Origin: Pseudoalteromonas sp. A25
GTDB lineage: Bacteria > Pseudomonadota > Gammaproteobacteria > Enterobacterales > Alteromonadaceae
Reading direction: 5' to 3'
Length of the DNA: 64,000 bases
Assembly (NCBI RefSeq): GCF_009176705.1
Contig: NZ_AP021847.1
Span: forward strand, 62,001-126,000
The notes beneath the pieces are model-generated. The model saw only the letters and a list, made by a program, of their open reading frames with translations. It did not search any database and was not told where the DNA came from. This document shows positions 54,108 to 63,581 of this stretch, in pieces (positions within the stretch are counted from its first letter, which is position 1; every line of letters begins with the position of its first letter). The position numbers and the translations under genes are program-made.

Positions 54108-54313
54108 ATAAATCTCGTTGGTTGTTACGTGCAATTACTTTATCATCTTAGGCTACAACTTAAGCGTATATAATCGCAACCAAAAACCTTGTTGTATCAA
54201 CACAGGCCTAATATTAGAACAATAAAAGTAGTCTAAAATTCAGCTGCACCTTTAGTACGATCAACAATAAGTAATATGATCAAAAACACATGGGAACTAT
54301 AAGGACACCAATA

Positions 54314-55651
54314 ATGAAAAAGCCTCGAAGCTTATTTAGCAACAAGCATACTTGTTTTTCTAAAGCCCTAATGGCAAGCACATTCGCACTTGGGCTAACA
54401 AGCAGCTATGCATTAGCGCAATCATCGCCAAAAAATGTAATTTATATGATTGGTGACGGAATGGGCCCAGCGTATACAACTGCCTATCGTTATTACACAG
54501 ATAATAAAGATACAAAAGTTGTCGAACCAACCGTATTTGATTCTATATTAGTGGGCATGGCACATACTTACCCTGATGATGACACAGTGGTTACTGATAG
54601 TGCAGCAGGTGCAACTGCACTCAGCACCGGTAGCAAAAGCTATAATGGTGCAATCGCGGTAGATACCCACAAAAAGTCACTAACAACCATGCTTGAAATT
54701 GCGAAACTCAAAGGGATGACAACTGCGCTTGTTGCTACTTCTCAAATTAATCACGCAACGCCTGCAAGCTTCGCAGCTCATAATGAATCGCGCCGTAATT
54801 ACGATGAAATTGCTGATGACTATATCGACAACAAAATCGCTGGTAAGTTACCTGTCGATCTATTACTTGGCGGAGGGACTAAATATTTTTCTCGGGAATA
54901 TAGGAACTTAGTAGAAGAGTTTAAAGCAATGGGTTATCGCTACAGCGACAGCTTAAATACCATAGACTCGCTAACCTCGTTACCTGCTCTGGGTCTATTT
55001 GCACCAGTCGGACTTGCGTTCGCAATTGATGAAAACCCTGATCGCCTAGAAAAAATGACTAAAAAAGCATTGTCTCTGTTAGAGAAGAAAAACGAAAAAG
55101 GCTTTTTTGTAATGATCGAAGGCAGTCAGATTGATTGGTGTGGCCATGCCAACGACATTGCGTGTGCAATGGCAGAAATGCACGACTTTGCTAACTCGAT
55201 CAAGGCAGCTAAACAGTACGTTGATAACAACCCTGACACACTTTTAGTCGTCACTGCTGACCATTCCACTGGCGGTTTAACGTTAGGTGCTAATGGTCAA
55301 TACCGCTGGGAAAGCAGCATCATTAAAGGTATAAAGTCATCCGTGCAAGTAATGACCAAAAAAATGCTAGAGTCAGATAACTTAAAAGAGATATGGACCA
55401 CATCAACAGCGTTACCGTTTGATAAGCCAACCAAGCTATTGCTCGAACAAGCCAAAGGACAAGGAGATAAAGCACTTGCGCAAGCAATTACCAAAATAAT
55501 CAGTGACGCAAGTTTTACTGGCTGGACAACGGGAGGTCATACAGCCATTGATGTACAAGTCTTTGCGCACGGAAAAGGGGCTGAACAATTTATTGGCTCA
55601 CAAGACAATACTGCAATTGCAGATAAGTTAATTTCGTTCATACAAAACTAG
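54314..55651 (+). CDS. Alkaline phosphatase
   Basis: The ATG at 54314 has AAGGA eight bases upstream; the ATG eight codons before it does not. The 445-residue protein has a signal peptide (basic MKKPRSLFSNK, hydrophobic core to ALAQ) for export to the periplasm. NVIYMIGDGMGPAYTTAYRYY holds the first metal ligand (Asp). Ser96 in VTDSAAGATALSTG is the phosphorylated nucleophile. MIEGSQIDWCGHAND, TADHSTGGLTLG and GGHTAIDVQVF provide the remaining zinc ligands. It releases phosphate from phosphomonoesters. I do not see a PhoB box in front of it. It converges with the EIIC-EAL gene, with 27 bases between stops. Confidence 0.95.
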   Translation: MKKPRSLFSNKHTCFSKALMASTFALGLTSSYALAQSSPKNVIYMIGDGMGPAYTTAYRYYTDNKDTKVVEPTVFDSILVGMAHTYPDDDTVVTDSAAGATALSTGSKSYNGAIAVDTHKKSLTTMLEIAKLKGMTTALVATSQINHATPASFAAHNESRRNYDEIADDYIDNKIAGKLPVDLLLGGGTKYFSREYRNLVEEFKAMGYRYSDSLNTIDSLTSLPALGLFAPVGLAFAIDENPDRLEKMTKKALSLLEKKNEKGFFVMIEGSQIDWCGHANDIACAMAEMHDFANSIKAAKQYVDNNPDTLLVVTADHSTGGLTLGANGQYRWESSIIKGIKSSVQVMTKKMLESDNLKEIWTTSTALPFDKPTKLLLEQAKGQGDKALAQAITKIISDASFTGWTTGGHTAIDVQVFAHGKGAEQFIGSQDNTAIADKLISFIQN

Positions 55652-55678
55652 TACGCTTTTAAATGTTGAGAGGCCAGA

Positions 55679-57718
55679 CTAAACAACTACTTTTTGGGTA
55701 TTTCCCAGTAGTTTTATGGCCTCCTCAACTGGCATTGCTTGGTAATATAAAAAGCCTTGAACTAAATCGATGTTGGCCTGTTTCACTATCAGCTCTTGTT
55801 CTGTAGTTTCTACACCTTCAGCGACCGTCTTAAAACCAAGTTGCTTGCACAATTGCGCAAGATGAAGATACAGCGTTTTAGACTTTGTATTGCTAGGGTC
55901 TGGCAACAGACTTCGATCAAGTTTAATGGTATCGATGTTCAGCTTTGATAATACTGACAAACATGAATACCCTGTACCAAAATCATCCATTGCGCAGTTT
56001 ATATGGTTGCTTTTAAGTAACTCGACTATCCCTATTGTTGATTTAAAATCTTCAATATATACCGACTCTAATAGCTCTACCTCAACTTGATTCTGGTATT
56101 TAGAAAACGCTTTTATGACTCGCTTATAGCCACCATTGAGCAGGTTATCTGGAGACATATTAAAACTAATTTTTGGCACCGCTCCCGCTTTTTTGAATGA
56201 TTCTAAATCTACCTCAAGCTGGTCAATAACAAAATTATCTATTACTTCTAGCAAGTTATGTCTAGCTAAGGTGTTGAGAAACCAGGGTCCTTCTACATGC
56301 CCATTAGGTAACCTTAACCTGATCAACGCTTCAAAACCGTCAATTTCACCGCTTTGTAGATTAATTTTTGGCTGGTAGTGCAGCACCAACGCGCCACGAT
56401 TAAGTGCATCCGTAACTTGCTTCAAACAATCATGCTCTAACTGGAATTCGCCATGATGGACCGCAAAAATGCTCTCCGCTTTACTTTCGATTTCTCTCCC
56501 CGCGGAGTATCTTTTTACTAACATTTCTAGCGCCTTACCGGGCATACTATTCTTTTGGCAAGCCTTTAAAAATGGATAGTAGATAGCAGCATTGAGTAAA
56601 ACTAATATACCTTGTATAAGCACAGCAATATAACTTTCAGTCAGCATCCAAGCATTAATAAAAATCGGAGTGAACCAAGGTACATTCACCTCATTTGACA
56701 TACTAAAAACATCGAAATAGATACACAGGTACGATACGATGGCATTGAGCGCTGGTGCTAATAAAAATGGGATTAAAATAAAAGGGTTAAAAACAATAGG
56801 TAATGCATAGATCATTACTTCGCTAATATTAAAAACCGCCAATGGCAATGAGAGCTTGGCAATATGCTGCTCATGATGCGCCTCTTTTATGAAAAAGCTT
56901 GCGATGATAATTCCCCATACGCAACCTGTGCCACCTAATAAAACAAATGAAGTGAAAAACTGGTAGATAACAATATCTGGCTCTAGGACATAATGTGACA
57001 ACTCAAGCGGCGCCAGAATATGAAATGTATTGTCTCCGTGTACACCAAAAAACCACAACAAGTGAGTTGATATGAGCTGAAAGTACAGCTTACCTAAGCC
57101 TGTTAGTTCAAAATGAACATGCAACAAATTATCGTATAACCATATCCCAACATGATTAATATACGGAAAAACAAATAACGTTACACTGGTCACAACTAAG
57201 TAGGGAAAAATAAGGTTAATATGCTTTCTGAGGAACAGGCTGATCGAACTGACGTTAACTATCTTTAAAAAATCTAACTTACTTAATTGATGTAACAAGT
57301 AACAGCAAAAAATGGGCATTAGTATCGCGTAAAAAACCCCTTGAGTATGGTTTATCGCAATCGTGTTATTTTCTATGGATATGTACCCTGTCACAGTGGC
57401 AAAGCAGATAACCACTATGATCGGTGAGGCAATCGAGTGAATATTTAGGTTTTTTGACAAATGGTATGAAAATGAGATCAAGCTAAATAACGGGAACAGG
57501 CCCCAAACCAATGCATTGAAGTCATTAAAATACTTATGATTACTGCTACTACCAATATCGAGCCACTGATTTAGCAATGTTATAAGTGACGCCACAATAA
57601 AAAACGGTATTAACGCAATGTAACCTTCACGAAGAGAAAAAATCACCGTATTGGATGATACTTTCAGCGCTACCTGATTAAACCTGTTTATGATTAAATT
57701 TGACAAGCTGATACTCAC
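55679..57718 (-). CDS. PTS EIIC-like membrane domain fused to an EAL (c-di-GMP phosphodiesterase) domain
   Basis: A 679-residue fusion. Residues about 20-400 form eight to ten membrane helices with features of the cellobiose/lactose-type PTS IIC domain (LREGYIALIPFFIVASL, FGVHGDNTFHILAP, FNISEVMIYALPIVFNP, VPWFTPIFINAWMLTES). Residues about 430-670 form an EAL domain with YQPKINLQSGEIDGFEALIRL, VELLES, CAMDDFGTGYS, KLDRSLL and VAEGVET, so the metal and catalytic residues appear intact. No IIA or IIB domain is present, so the membrane part may sense rather than transport a sugar and adjust cyclic di-GMP breakdown. Translation starts at a GTG with AAGGA close upstream. Confidence 0.9.
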   Translation of the reverse strand: MSISLSNLIINRFNQVALKVSSNTVIFSLREGYIALIPFFIVASLITLLNQWLDIGSSSNHKYFNDFNALVWGLFPLFSLISFSYHLSKNLNIHSIASPIIVVICFATVTGYISIENNTIAINHTQGVFYAILMPIFCCYLLHQLSKLDFLKIVNVSSISLFLRKHINLIFPYLVVTSVTLFVFPYINHVGIWLYDNLLHVHFELTGLGKLYFQLISTHLLWFFGVHGDNTFHILAPLELSHYVLEPDIVIYQFFTSFVLLGGTGCVWGIIIASFFIKEAHHEQHIAKLSLPLAVFNISEVMIYALPIVFNPFILIPFLLAPALNAIVSYLCIYFDVFSMSNEVNVPWFTPIFINAWMLTESYIAVLIQGILVLLNAAIYYPFLKACQKNSMPGKALEMLVKRYSAGREIESKAESIFAVHHGEFQLEHDCLKQVTDALNRGALVLHYQPKINLQSGEIDGFEALIRLRLPNGHVEGPWFLNTLARHNLLEVIDNFVIDQLEVDLESFKKAGAVPKISFNMSPDNLLNGGYKRVIKAFSKYQNQVEVELLESVYIEDFKSTIGIVELLKSNHINCAMDDFGTGYSCLSVLSKLNIDTIKLDRSLLPDPSNTKSKTLYLHLAQLCKQLGFKTVAEGVETTEQELIVKQANIDLVQGFLYYQAMPVEEAIKLLGNTQKVVV

Positions 57719-57797
57719 TTTTCCTTAGTAACATCACTAAGTTTAGAAAAGGATACAACTATAGAGAAGTGAGTAGGATTGAATAATTTTCAATTCA

Positions 57798-58091
57798 TCA
57801 AGCAAACACATTCACACCGATAAGGCTTTGTACCTCATCTCTGCGCTGTTGGTTATTAATCGCCATGTAGGAACTGATCGCCTTGCTATTGTTAAAACTT
57901 GGCTGGTCATAAATAGTTGACTTAAATTCGCTTTGTAGCTTTTTGGCGAGTTCAATGCCTTTATCAGAGCTTTTTACAAAGCTTGTTTGTTCGGTGGGTT
58001 TTGGCGCAGACTGTTGCTCAGCATCTAGCTTTTTAATTGCTGGTTTAAGCTGATAAGTATGTTGGCTTTGTACAATTAGCTGTGTTTTCAT
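57798..58091 (-). CDS. Small conserved-type protein of unknown function
   Basis: A 97-residue hydrophilic protein from the ATG at 58091; a GTG three codons earlier is the alternative. It has no signal peptide or membrane helix. The middle is Pro/Glu/Lys-rich and probably disordered (AEQQSAPKPTEQTSF). The C-terminus is ordered-looking: IYDQPSFNNSKAISSYMAINN, then RRDEVQSLIGVNVFA. Proteins ending in a short V/D-L/V-F/Y-A motif with a preceding IYDxP segment occur as single-copy genes in related gammaproteobacteria, but I do not know a function. It lies 40 bases downstream of tsaB and may share its transcript. Confidence 0.65.
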   Translation of the reverse strand: MKTQLIVQSQHTYQLKPAIKKLDAEQQSAPKPTEQTSFVKSSDKGIELAKKLQSEFKSTIYDQPSFNNSKAISSYMAINNQQRRDEVQSLIGVNVFA

Positions 58092-58130
58092 TGTCTGCAC
58101 CGATGTAGCTACTCTTATAAAAATATAAGA

Positions 58131-58817
58131 TTATTCTCGACCTGGCAACTTTTTCCAAGTTACCGTATCCCTAACATAGTGCGGTTGAGCACTCGCTGCA
58201 TCAACAGATAACCCTTTGCTAAATGCTAGGTCACCAAGCTCAAGCATGTAAAACGCATCAGGTAATGTAATGGCTTCTTGTACATCAAGGTTGTTACTTT
58301 TGACCAACTCAGGGTAAGCTTGCCATGCGCTCCCTACCGCAGCAATTTGGGGCTCAAAGCACTTTACATCCTCAGGCGCACAAACAATCTCATCTTCAAC
58401 AACGGCCACAGTGCCATCGCTTGAAACCTGATAGTGTGCTAGATAAATTTCACCCATGCGTGCATCAATTCCGCTTAGCACTTGTGAGACATTACATTGA
58501 CGTACCGCTTGTAATGCCATCGCTTCTAAAGTTGAAACTCCAACCAACTTCAAATTTGATGAGAACGCGAGCCCCTGAGCTATCGCCACACTAATGCGCA
58601 CTCCGGTAAAACTACCAGGACCTCTACCAAACACAATGCCATCTAGGTCGCTAAGCTGACAATTTGCTTTGGATAATAATCGCTCTATCTCAGGGAGGAT
58701 TTTTTGACTATGTTGTTGCGGACAGACTTCAAAGTGACGATAAGTTTGGTCATTGTAGTGAAGTGCTAAACTGAGCGCCTCTGTTGAAGCGTCAATTGCT
58801 AACAAGTTGTGTTTCAT
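58131..58817 (-). CDS. tsaB: tRNA threonylcarbamoyladenosine biosynthesis protein TsaB
   Basis: A 228-residue protein of the ASKHA fold. MKHNLLAIDASTEALSLALHY starts the first subdomain, and GIVFGRGPGSFTGVRISVAIAQGLAF near residues 62-87 is the family signature. YVRDTVTWKK is the usual C-terminus. With TsaC, TsaD and TsaE it makes the t6A modification at position 37 of ANN-decoding tRNAs. It serves as the scaffold partner of TsaD. One base separates its start from the yoaA stop, the arrangement also seen in E. coli and relatives. Confidence 0.95.
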   Translation of the reverse strand: MKHNLLAIDASTEALSLALHYNDQTYRHFEVCPQQHSQKILPEIERLLSKANCQLSDLDGIVFGRGPGSFTGVRISVAIAQGLAFSSNLKLVGVSTLEAMALQAVRQCNVSQVLSGIDARMGEIYLAHYQVSSDGTVAVVEDEIVCAPEDVKCFEPQIAAVGSAWQAYPELVKSNNLDVQEAITLPDAFYMLELGDLAFSKGLSVDAASAQPHYVRDTVTWKKLPGRE

Positions 58818-58818
58818 A

Positions 58819-60729
58819 TTATTTTATATTCTCAAGAAATTTAGTTGCGGTTTCCAAACAGCGAGTCCGCTTCATCGCAGGTAAGCTTTTCAAAAATGTT
58901 TGCCCGTATTTTCGCGTAACTAAGCGATTATCGCAAATAACCAGTACACCTTTGTCTGAATTATCTCGAATAAGACGCCCTACCCCTTGCTTTAAGCTAA
59001 TCACCGCTTGCGGTAATTGAATTGTAGAAAATGGCTCTTTACCCTGCATTTCAGCGTCGTTCATTCTTGCTTGCAAAAGCGGGTCATCTGGCGAAGTAAA
59101 AGGCAGTTTATCTATCATAACACAACTAAGCGTATCACCTCGTACGTCAACCCCCTCCCAAAAGGATGCTGTTCCTAGTAACACTGCATTACCATGGCGC
59201 ACAAACTGCTCCAAAATAATGCGTTTTGATGACTGCCCTTGCATAAATACCGGATATTCAAGCGCTGTACTTAAGCCTTCAAATACCAGATGCATAACGC
59301 GATAGCTAGTGAACAATAAAAACGTGCGACCTTTTGCGGCACTAATAAGTTGTTTGGCAATTTTGACCAAAGTATGTGGCATTAAATCGTCACGACTTTC
59401 TGGTAAATAACGAGGTAAACATAACAATGCTTGTTGCTGGTAATCAAACGGACTTACCACAATGCTTTGATGTGAGGGCGTAAGCCCAAGGCTGGCGTTA
59501 AAATGCGCCAACGAATCATCAACAGATAAAGTAGCTGAGGTAAAAACGAAACTCGATTTGGTTTTTTCAACTATTTCTTGAAACTTACCCGATACATCCA
59601 AGGGCGTAATGTGAATAGAAATATAGCGTCGTGTGGTTTCAAACCAATAACTGAAACCTGTCTGCGAAACATCGAATGCACGCTCCAGCTGCCCTTTAAA
59701 TTTGAGTACTCTTTCAAATGGGTGTTCTATTTTGTCGCTGCGATCTAAACAAGTTTTAAGCACTTGGTATAAAAAATCCAGATCACTGATCACCCTGTGC
59801 AACGCATCACAGACTTGTTTGCTTGCTAAAGCGGCACGCCAGTCACCACGCCCCCCCTCTACTCCAAAGGAAATTCTTAGATCTGCAACACTGGTTTCAA
59901 GCTTATTTAACGTTTTACCGAGTTGCAACATATCCGGGATATCTGAGCGATATATGAGTCGAATGTCGTTGATCAGGTCGCCAAGTTGCTTAGTACTAAA
60001 TGATTCACCAAAGTAATCACTGGCAATTTGAGGTAACTGATGAGCTTCGTCAAATACATAGTTATCAGCCGTTGGCATTAGCTCTGCAAAGCCAGAGTCT
60101 TTGACTGCCATATCAGCAAAAAACAAGTGATGATTTATCACTACTAAGTCAGCTTCCATCGCTTTTAATCGGGCTTTTCGGATGTAGCAACTTTGAAAGT
60201 CTGGGCAGTCTTTACCTAAGCAGTTGTCTGCAGTTGAGTTTACATAGGGTAAAACTTTAGCGTCTTCTTCAATACCTATACAGTCAGCCAAATCGCCACT
60301 GTCTGTTTCGGTGGCAAACTTAGCAACCATTGCAAGTTGGTGCATTATATCTGGGTCATCGCTAGGTACATGCGCAACATGCTGTGACAACCGATAGGTA
60401 CACAGGTAGTTAGCCCTTCCTTTAAGTAAAGCTGTGGTTTTACCGACTTTCAGTGCTTTTTGTAATGTGGGTAAATCGCGGTGATAAAGCTGCTCTTGTA
60501 ATGCTTTTGAGCCTGTGGAAATAATCGACTTTTGCTTGCTTAATAACAAAGGAGCTAAATAAGCAAACGTCTTACCTGTGCCCGTTCCAGCCTCAACAAC
60601 ACACTGGCCATTATCGGCAATGGTTTTCTCTATTGCTAGAGCCATTTCGATTTGTGGCTGCCTTGGTGTATAACCATTAAAGTGTTGAGCAAGTGGCCCT
60701 TGCTGTGAAAAAACGTGTTGAATCGACAA
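58819..60729 (-). CDS. yoaA: ATP-dependent DNA helicase YoaA (DinG/XPD family)
   Basis: A 636-residue helicase of superfamily 2. Walker A VEAGTGTGKT is at residues 45-54, NYVFDEAHQLP holds the DEAH box near 226, and GVGRLIRDNSDKGVLVICDNR near 590-610 is motif VI. Four cysteines of the iron-sulfur cluster are in NYLCTYRL and CLGKDCPDFQSC (about residues 110-170). E. coli YoaA works with the DNA polymerase III chi subunit in repair of stalled forks. It is followed directly by tsaB in the same direction. Confidence 0.95.
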   Translation of the reverse strand: MSIQHVFSQQGPLAQHFNGYTPRQPQIEMALAIEKTIADNGQCVVEAGTGTGKTFAYLAPLLLSKQKSIISTGSKALQEQLYHRDLPTLQKALKVGKTTALLKGRANYLCTYRLSQHVAHVPSDDPDIMHQLAMVAKFATETDSGDLADCIGIEEDAKVLPYVNSTADNCLGKDCPDFQSCYIRKARLKAMEADLVVINHHLFFADMAVKDSGFAELMPTADNYVFDEAHQLPQIASDYFGESFSTKQLGDLINDIRLIYRSDIPDMLQLGKTLNKLETSVADLRISFGVEGGRGDWRAALASKQVCDALHRVISDLDFLYQVLKTCLDRSDKIEHPFERVLKFKGQLERAFDVSQTGFSYWFETTRRYISIHITPLDVSGKFQEIVEKTKSSFVFTSATLSVDDSLAHFNASLGLTPSHQSIVVSPFDYQQQALLCLPRYLPESRDDLMPHTLVKIAKQLISAAKGRTFLLFTSYRVMHLVFEGLSTALEYPVFMQGQSSKRIILEQFVRHGNAVLLGTASFWEGVDVRGDTLSCVMIDKLPFTSPDDPLLQARMNDAEMQGKEPFSTIQLPQAVISLKQGVGRLIRDNSDKGVLVICDNRLVTRKYGQTFLKSLPAMKRTRCLETATKFLENIK

Positions 60730-60811
60730 GATACAGCTTAGTTAGAAAGTTTGGGCTGATTGTAATGAGTAAAGTACACTAGGGCAAGAAAACAGCGTTG
60801 TTAAAAGTGCA

Positions 60812-61048
60812 TCATGCCCAAGTATCTAAATGTGTTTCGTCGTCTTCTTCTTGATCTTTACTCTTTGCGTTTTTTTGTTGCTCAGCCATTTCTTGCTCTT
60901 TTAGCTTTTTGCGCTGTTGCTCTAGTACCTCACGGCGCAACTTCACTTTCGAAACTAATCCATCTTTTACACCAGCAATGTAAAACATTGGCTTGTGCTC
61001 TACTTCTAACCTCACAATATTAGTTAGGAATGGTTTTAGTGCATCCAT
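60812..61048 (-). CDS. Small charged protein of unknown function, divergent from the his operon
   Basis: The frame is open from 61207, but the ATG at 61048 is preferred because GAGGG lies about ten bases upstream and because the longer version would run through the his promoter. The 78-residue product has an N-terminal part with MDALKPFLTNIVRLEVEHKPMF and YIAGVKDGLVSKVKLRREV, followed by a highly charged helix of Glu, Gln and Lys to residue 70 and an acidic end. There is no signal peptide. I do not recognise the family. An ATG at 61201 is the alternative start, with no ribosome binding site. Confidence 0.55.
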   Translation of the reverse strand: MDALKPFLTNIVRLEVEHKPMFYIAGVKDGLVSKVKLRREVLEQQRKKLKEQEMAEQQKNAKSKDQEEDDETHLDTWA

Positions 61049-61199
61049 AATCAATGCCCTCGCCTTGTAAAATCTACCTATATTATCGGCAGTTATAAGA
61101 TATTCTTTAGAAATCACGAAAAAGTGCTTGCACACTTTTACCTTTCTGTGTTTTTCTAGATATACAAACACAGCATAACGAATATTTAACGAGTTAACC

Positions 61200-61250
61200 A
61201 TGTTCAATACACTGACAGCAGTACATCATCACCATCATTCAACGGGATAA
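61200..61250 (+). CDS. hisL: his operon leader peptide
   Basis: A 16-codon frame encodes MFNTLTAVHHHHHSTG, with five consecutive histidine codons. It lies 131 bases before hisG and is followed by mutually exclusive hairpins and a terminator. This is the classical arrangement by which the supply of charged histidyl-tRNA controls transcription of the his genes: stalling at the His codons favours the antiterminator. Confidence 0.93.
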   Translation: MFNTLTAVHHHHHSTG

Positions 61251-61354
61251 CCTGTCAGGTATTTCGCTGGTGGGTTATTCCCTTAAAGGAACCTCCGGCG
61301 AGCAGCACAAAATTTAGTTTATTTTCGCCCCGAGGTTCCGCCTCGGGGTTTTTT
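61251..61354 (+). promoter_or_regulatory. his operon attenuator
   Basis: The terminator CCCCGAGG-TTCCG-CCTCGGGG followed by six T is at 61328-61354. GGAACCTC at 61288-61295 is complementary to GAGGTTCC at 61332-61339 and can form the antiterminator. CGCTGG near 61265 can pair with CCGGCG near 61295-61300 and so release the terminator when the leader is translated to its stop. This matches histidine-operon attenuation in enteric bacteria. Confidence 0.9.
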
Positions 61355-61380
61355 GTTTTTAAAACTAAGGAAAATAGATT

Positions 61381-62277
61381 ATGAACAGCAATAGATTAAG
61401 AATCGCAATACAAAAATCAGGGCGCTTATCAAAAGATTGCCAAAACTTGCTCAAACAGCTGGGGGTAAAACTCAACCTTCGTGAGCAGCGCCTTATTGCC
61501 CACTCAACCAATATGCCTATCGACGTTTTAAGAGTTCGAGATGACGATATTCCAGGTCTGGTTATGGATGGCGTTTGCGATTTAGGTATTGTTGGTGAAA
61601 ACGTATTGGTCGAAGCACAAGCAGAGCGCGCCGGTGGTACACAAAACGCAGAAGTTATTAAGCTTTCGAAGTTAGATTTCGGTTACTGTCGCCTAGCATT
61701 GGCATGGCCTCAAGAGCTTGGTCCGCAAGATAAGTCTTGGTTTGAAGGCAAGCGCATCGCTACTACCTACCCAGAAATCTTAAAGCAATATCTACAAAGA
61801 GAAAACATCAATGCCAGCGCGGTAATGCTCACAGGTTCGGTTGAAGTAGCACCGCGCGCGGGCCTTGCAGATGCTATTTGTGATTTGGTATCAACGGGGG
61901 CGACATTAGAGGCAAACGGCTTAATGCAAGGCGACACCATTTTGGAATCAAACGCCTGCTTGATTCAAAATCCCAACCTAGCCGACAGTGACAAGCTAGC
62001 GCTTATTAACAAACTTATGCCGCGTTTAAAAGGTGTAAGACAAGCCAAAGAAAGTAAATACATCATGCTGCATGCGCCAAAAGATAAACTCGATGAAATT
62101 TGCGAATTGCTGCCAGGCACGGGTCAGCCAACTTTGTTAGCGCTTGCAGGCAGTGACGAATATGTTGCTTTGCACATGGTCAGCACCGAAACCTTGTTTT
62201 GGGAAACAATGGAAGAGTTAAAAGCTTTGGGTGCAAACTCAATTCTTGTGATGCCAATTGAAAAGATGATGGAGTAA
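61381..62277 (+). CDS. hisG: ATP phosphoribosyltransferase, long form
   Basis: A 298-residue enzyme for the first step of histidine synthesis, joining PRPP and [18 protein letters not shown] opens the first domain, and [14 protein letters not shown] plus [18 protein letters not shown] near residues 160-180 contains the PRPP-binding loop. The length and the C-terminal ACT-like part (about 225-298, [15 protein letters not shown]) are those of the long, histidine-inhibited form that does not need HisZ. It is the first structural gene after the attenuator; hisD begins five bases later. Confidence 0.97.
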   Translation: MNSNRLRIAIQKSGRLSKDCQNLLKQLGVKLNLREQRLIAHSTNMPIDVLRVRDDDIPGLVMDGVCDLGIVGENVLVEAQAERAGGTQNAEVIKLSKLDFGYCRLALAWPQELGPQDKSWFEGKRIATTYPEILKQYLQRENINASAVMLTGSVEVAPRAGLADAICDLVSTGATLEANGLMQGDTILESNACLIQNPNLADSDKLALINKLMPRLKGVRQAKESKYIMLHAPKDKLDEICELLPGTGQPTLLALAGSDEYVALHMVSTETLFWETMEELKALGANSILVMPIEKMME

Positions 62278-62282
62278 TCCCC

Positions 62283-63581
62283 GTGATCCGTTGGAATGAG
62301 GAAACACCCCAAACCCAGCAAGCGTTACTCACACGCCCTGCGGTTATGGCCAGTAAAACAGTCGAAAACAGCGTACTGAAAATAATAGAAGAAGTTGCGT
62401 CTGAGGGGGACGCTGCCCTACTAAAATATGCTGAACTATTCGATAAAAGAGTGAACCCGCGCTTGGTTGTGCCACAAGATGAAATCGATAACAGCGCAGC
62501 GCAGCTCAGTACAGAGCTTAAAAAAGCAATCGAACAGGCTTATGCAAACGTAAAAGCCTTTCACCAAGCACAGCAGCCAAAAGACATTAAACTCACCACC
62601 AGCCCGGGCGTTGAGTGTGAACTGAAATATCAAGCGATCGATGCGATAGGATTATATGTGCCTGGAGGCAGCGCGCCTTTGCCTTCTTCAGTATTAATGC
62701 AAGGGGTATGCGCGCAGCTAAGTGGTGCAAAAACTGTGGTTTTATGCACACCGGTTAATGGCGAAAGCCGTATATCACCTGCCATTTTATATGCTGCCAA
62801 ACTATGCGGTATTACTACGGTGATAGAAAGTGGTGGTGCTGGTGCAATTGCGGCGATGGCGCTTGGCACGCAAAGTGTGCCTAAAGTAAACAAGGTTTTT
62901 GGCCCTGGAAACAGCTACGTTACCATGGCAAAGCAGCTGCTAAGTCAATCGCAAACAGGCTTTGCGATTGATATGCCAGCGGGCCCATCTGAGGTGCTTA
63001 TTATTGCCGATGAGCGTGCTAACCCTGAATTTATTGCAGCAGACTTGTTGTCACAAGCCGAGCACGGTAGCGACTCTCAGGTTATTTTACTATGTAATAG
63101 CGAAGCCATCATTGAGCAAACACAGCGCGCGCTTGATGCACAGCTACAAGCGCTAACCCGACGTGATATTGCGCAAGCAGCTATGAACAACAGTGCGCTG
63201 ATATTAGTTAACTCACTCGAGCAAGCTTTTGATATCTCAGCGCAGTACGGGCCAGAGCATTTGATTTTACAACTTGCTGATGCCACCCCATACCTACCGC
63301 TAGTTAAAAACGCAGGCTCTGTGTTTGTTGGTGATTATACACCAGAATCTGCTGGGGATTATGCGTCTGGGACTAACCACGTGTTACCTACATATGGCTA
63401 CTCAAAAGTCTATTCTAGCCTAAATTTATTAGACTTTTATCGCACCTATACCGTGCAAAGCATTACAGCTCAAGGCCTTAAAAACTTAAGCAGTGCAATT
63501 GTGCCTTTAGCCGACGCTGAAGGATTAGATGCACACGCTAATGCCGTAAAAATTCGTCTAGAGGCGATGAACAATGACTAA
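62283..63581 (+). CDS. hisD: Histidinol dehydrogenase
   Basis: A 432-residue zinc enzyme that oxidises L-histidinol to L-histidine in two NAD+-dependent steps. It begins at a GTG with GGAG about nine bases upstream. IGLYVPGGSAPLPSSVLM near residue 120, GPGNSYVTMAKQLL near 205, DMPAGPSEVLIIAD near 225 and QAEHGSDSQVILL near 260 are family signatures with the zinc-binding Gln/His and the catalytic region. YGPEHLILQ holds another catalytic Glu-His. The stop overlaps the hisC start by eight bases. Confidence 0.97.
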   Translation: MIRWNEETPQTQQALLTRPAVMASKTVENSVLKIIEEVASEGDAALLKYAELFDKRVNPRLVVPQDEIDNSAAQLSTELKKAIEQAYANVKAFHQAQQPKDIKLTTSPGVECELKYQAIDAIGLYVPGGSAPLPSSVLMQGVCAQLSGAKTVVLCTPVNGESRISPAILYAAKLCGITTVIESGGAGAIAAMALGTQSVPKVNKVFGPGNSYVTMAKQLLSQSQTGFAIDMPAGPSEVLIIADERANPEFIAADLLSQAEHGSDSQVILLCNSEAIIEQTQRALDAQLQALTRRDIAQAAMNNSALILVNSLEQAFDISAQYGPEHLILQLADATPYLPLVKNAGSVFVGDYTPESAGDYASGTNHVLPTYGYSKVYSSLNLLDFYRTYTVQSITAQGLKNLSSAIVPLADAEGLDAHANAVKIRLEAMNND

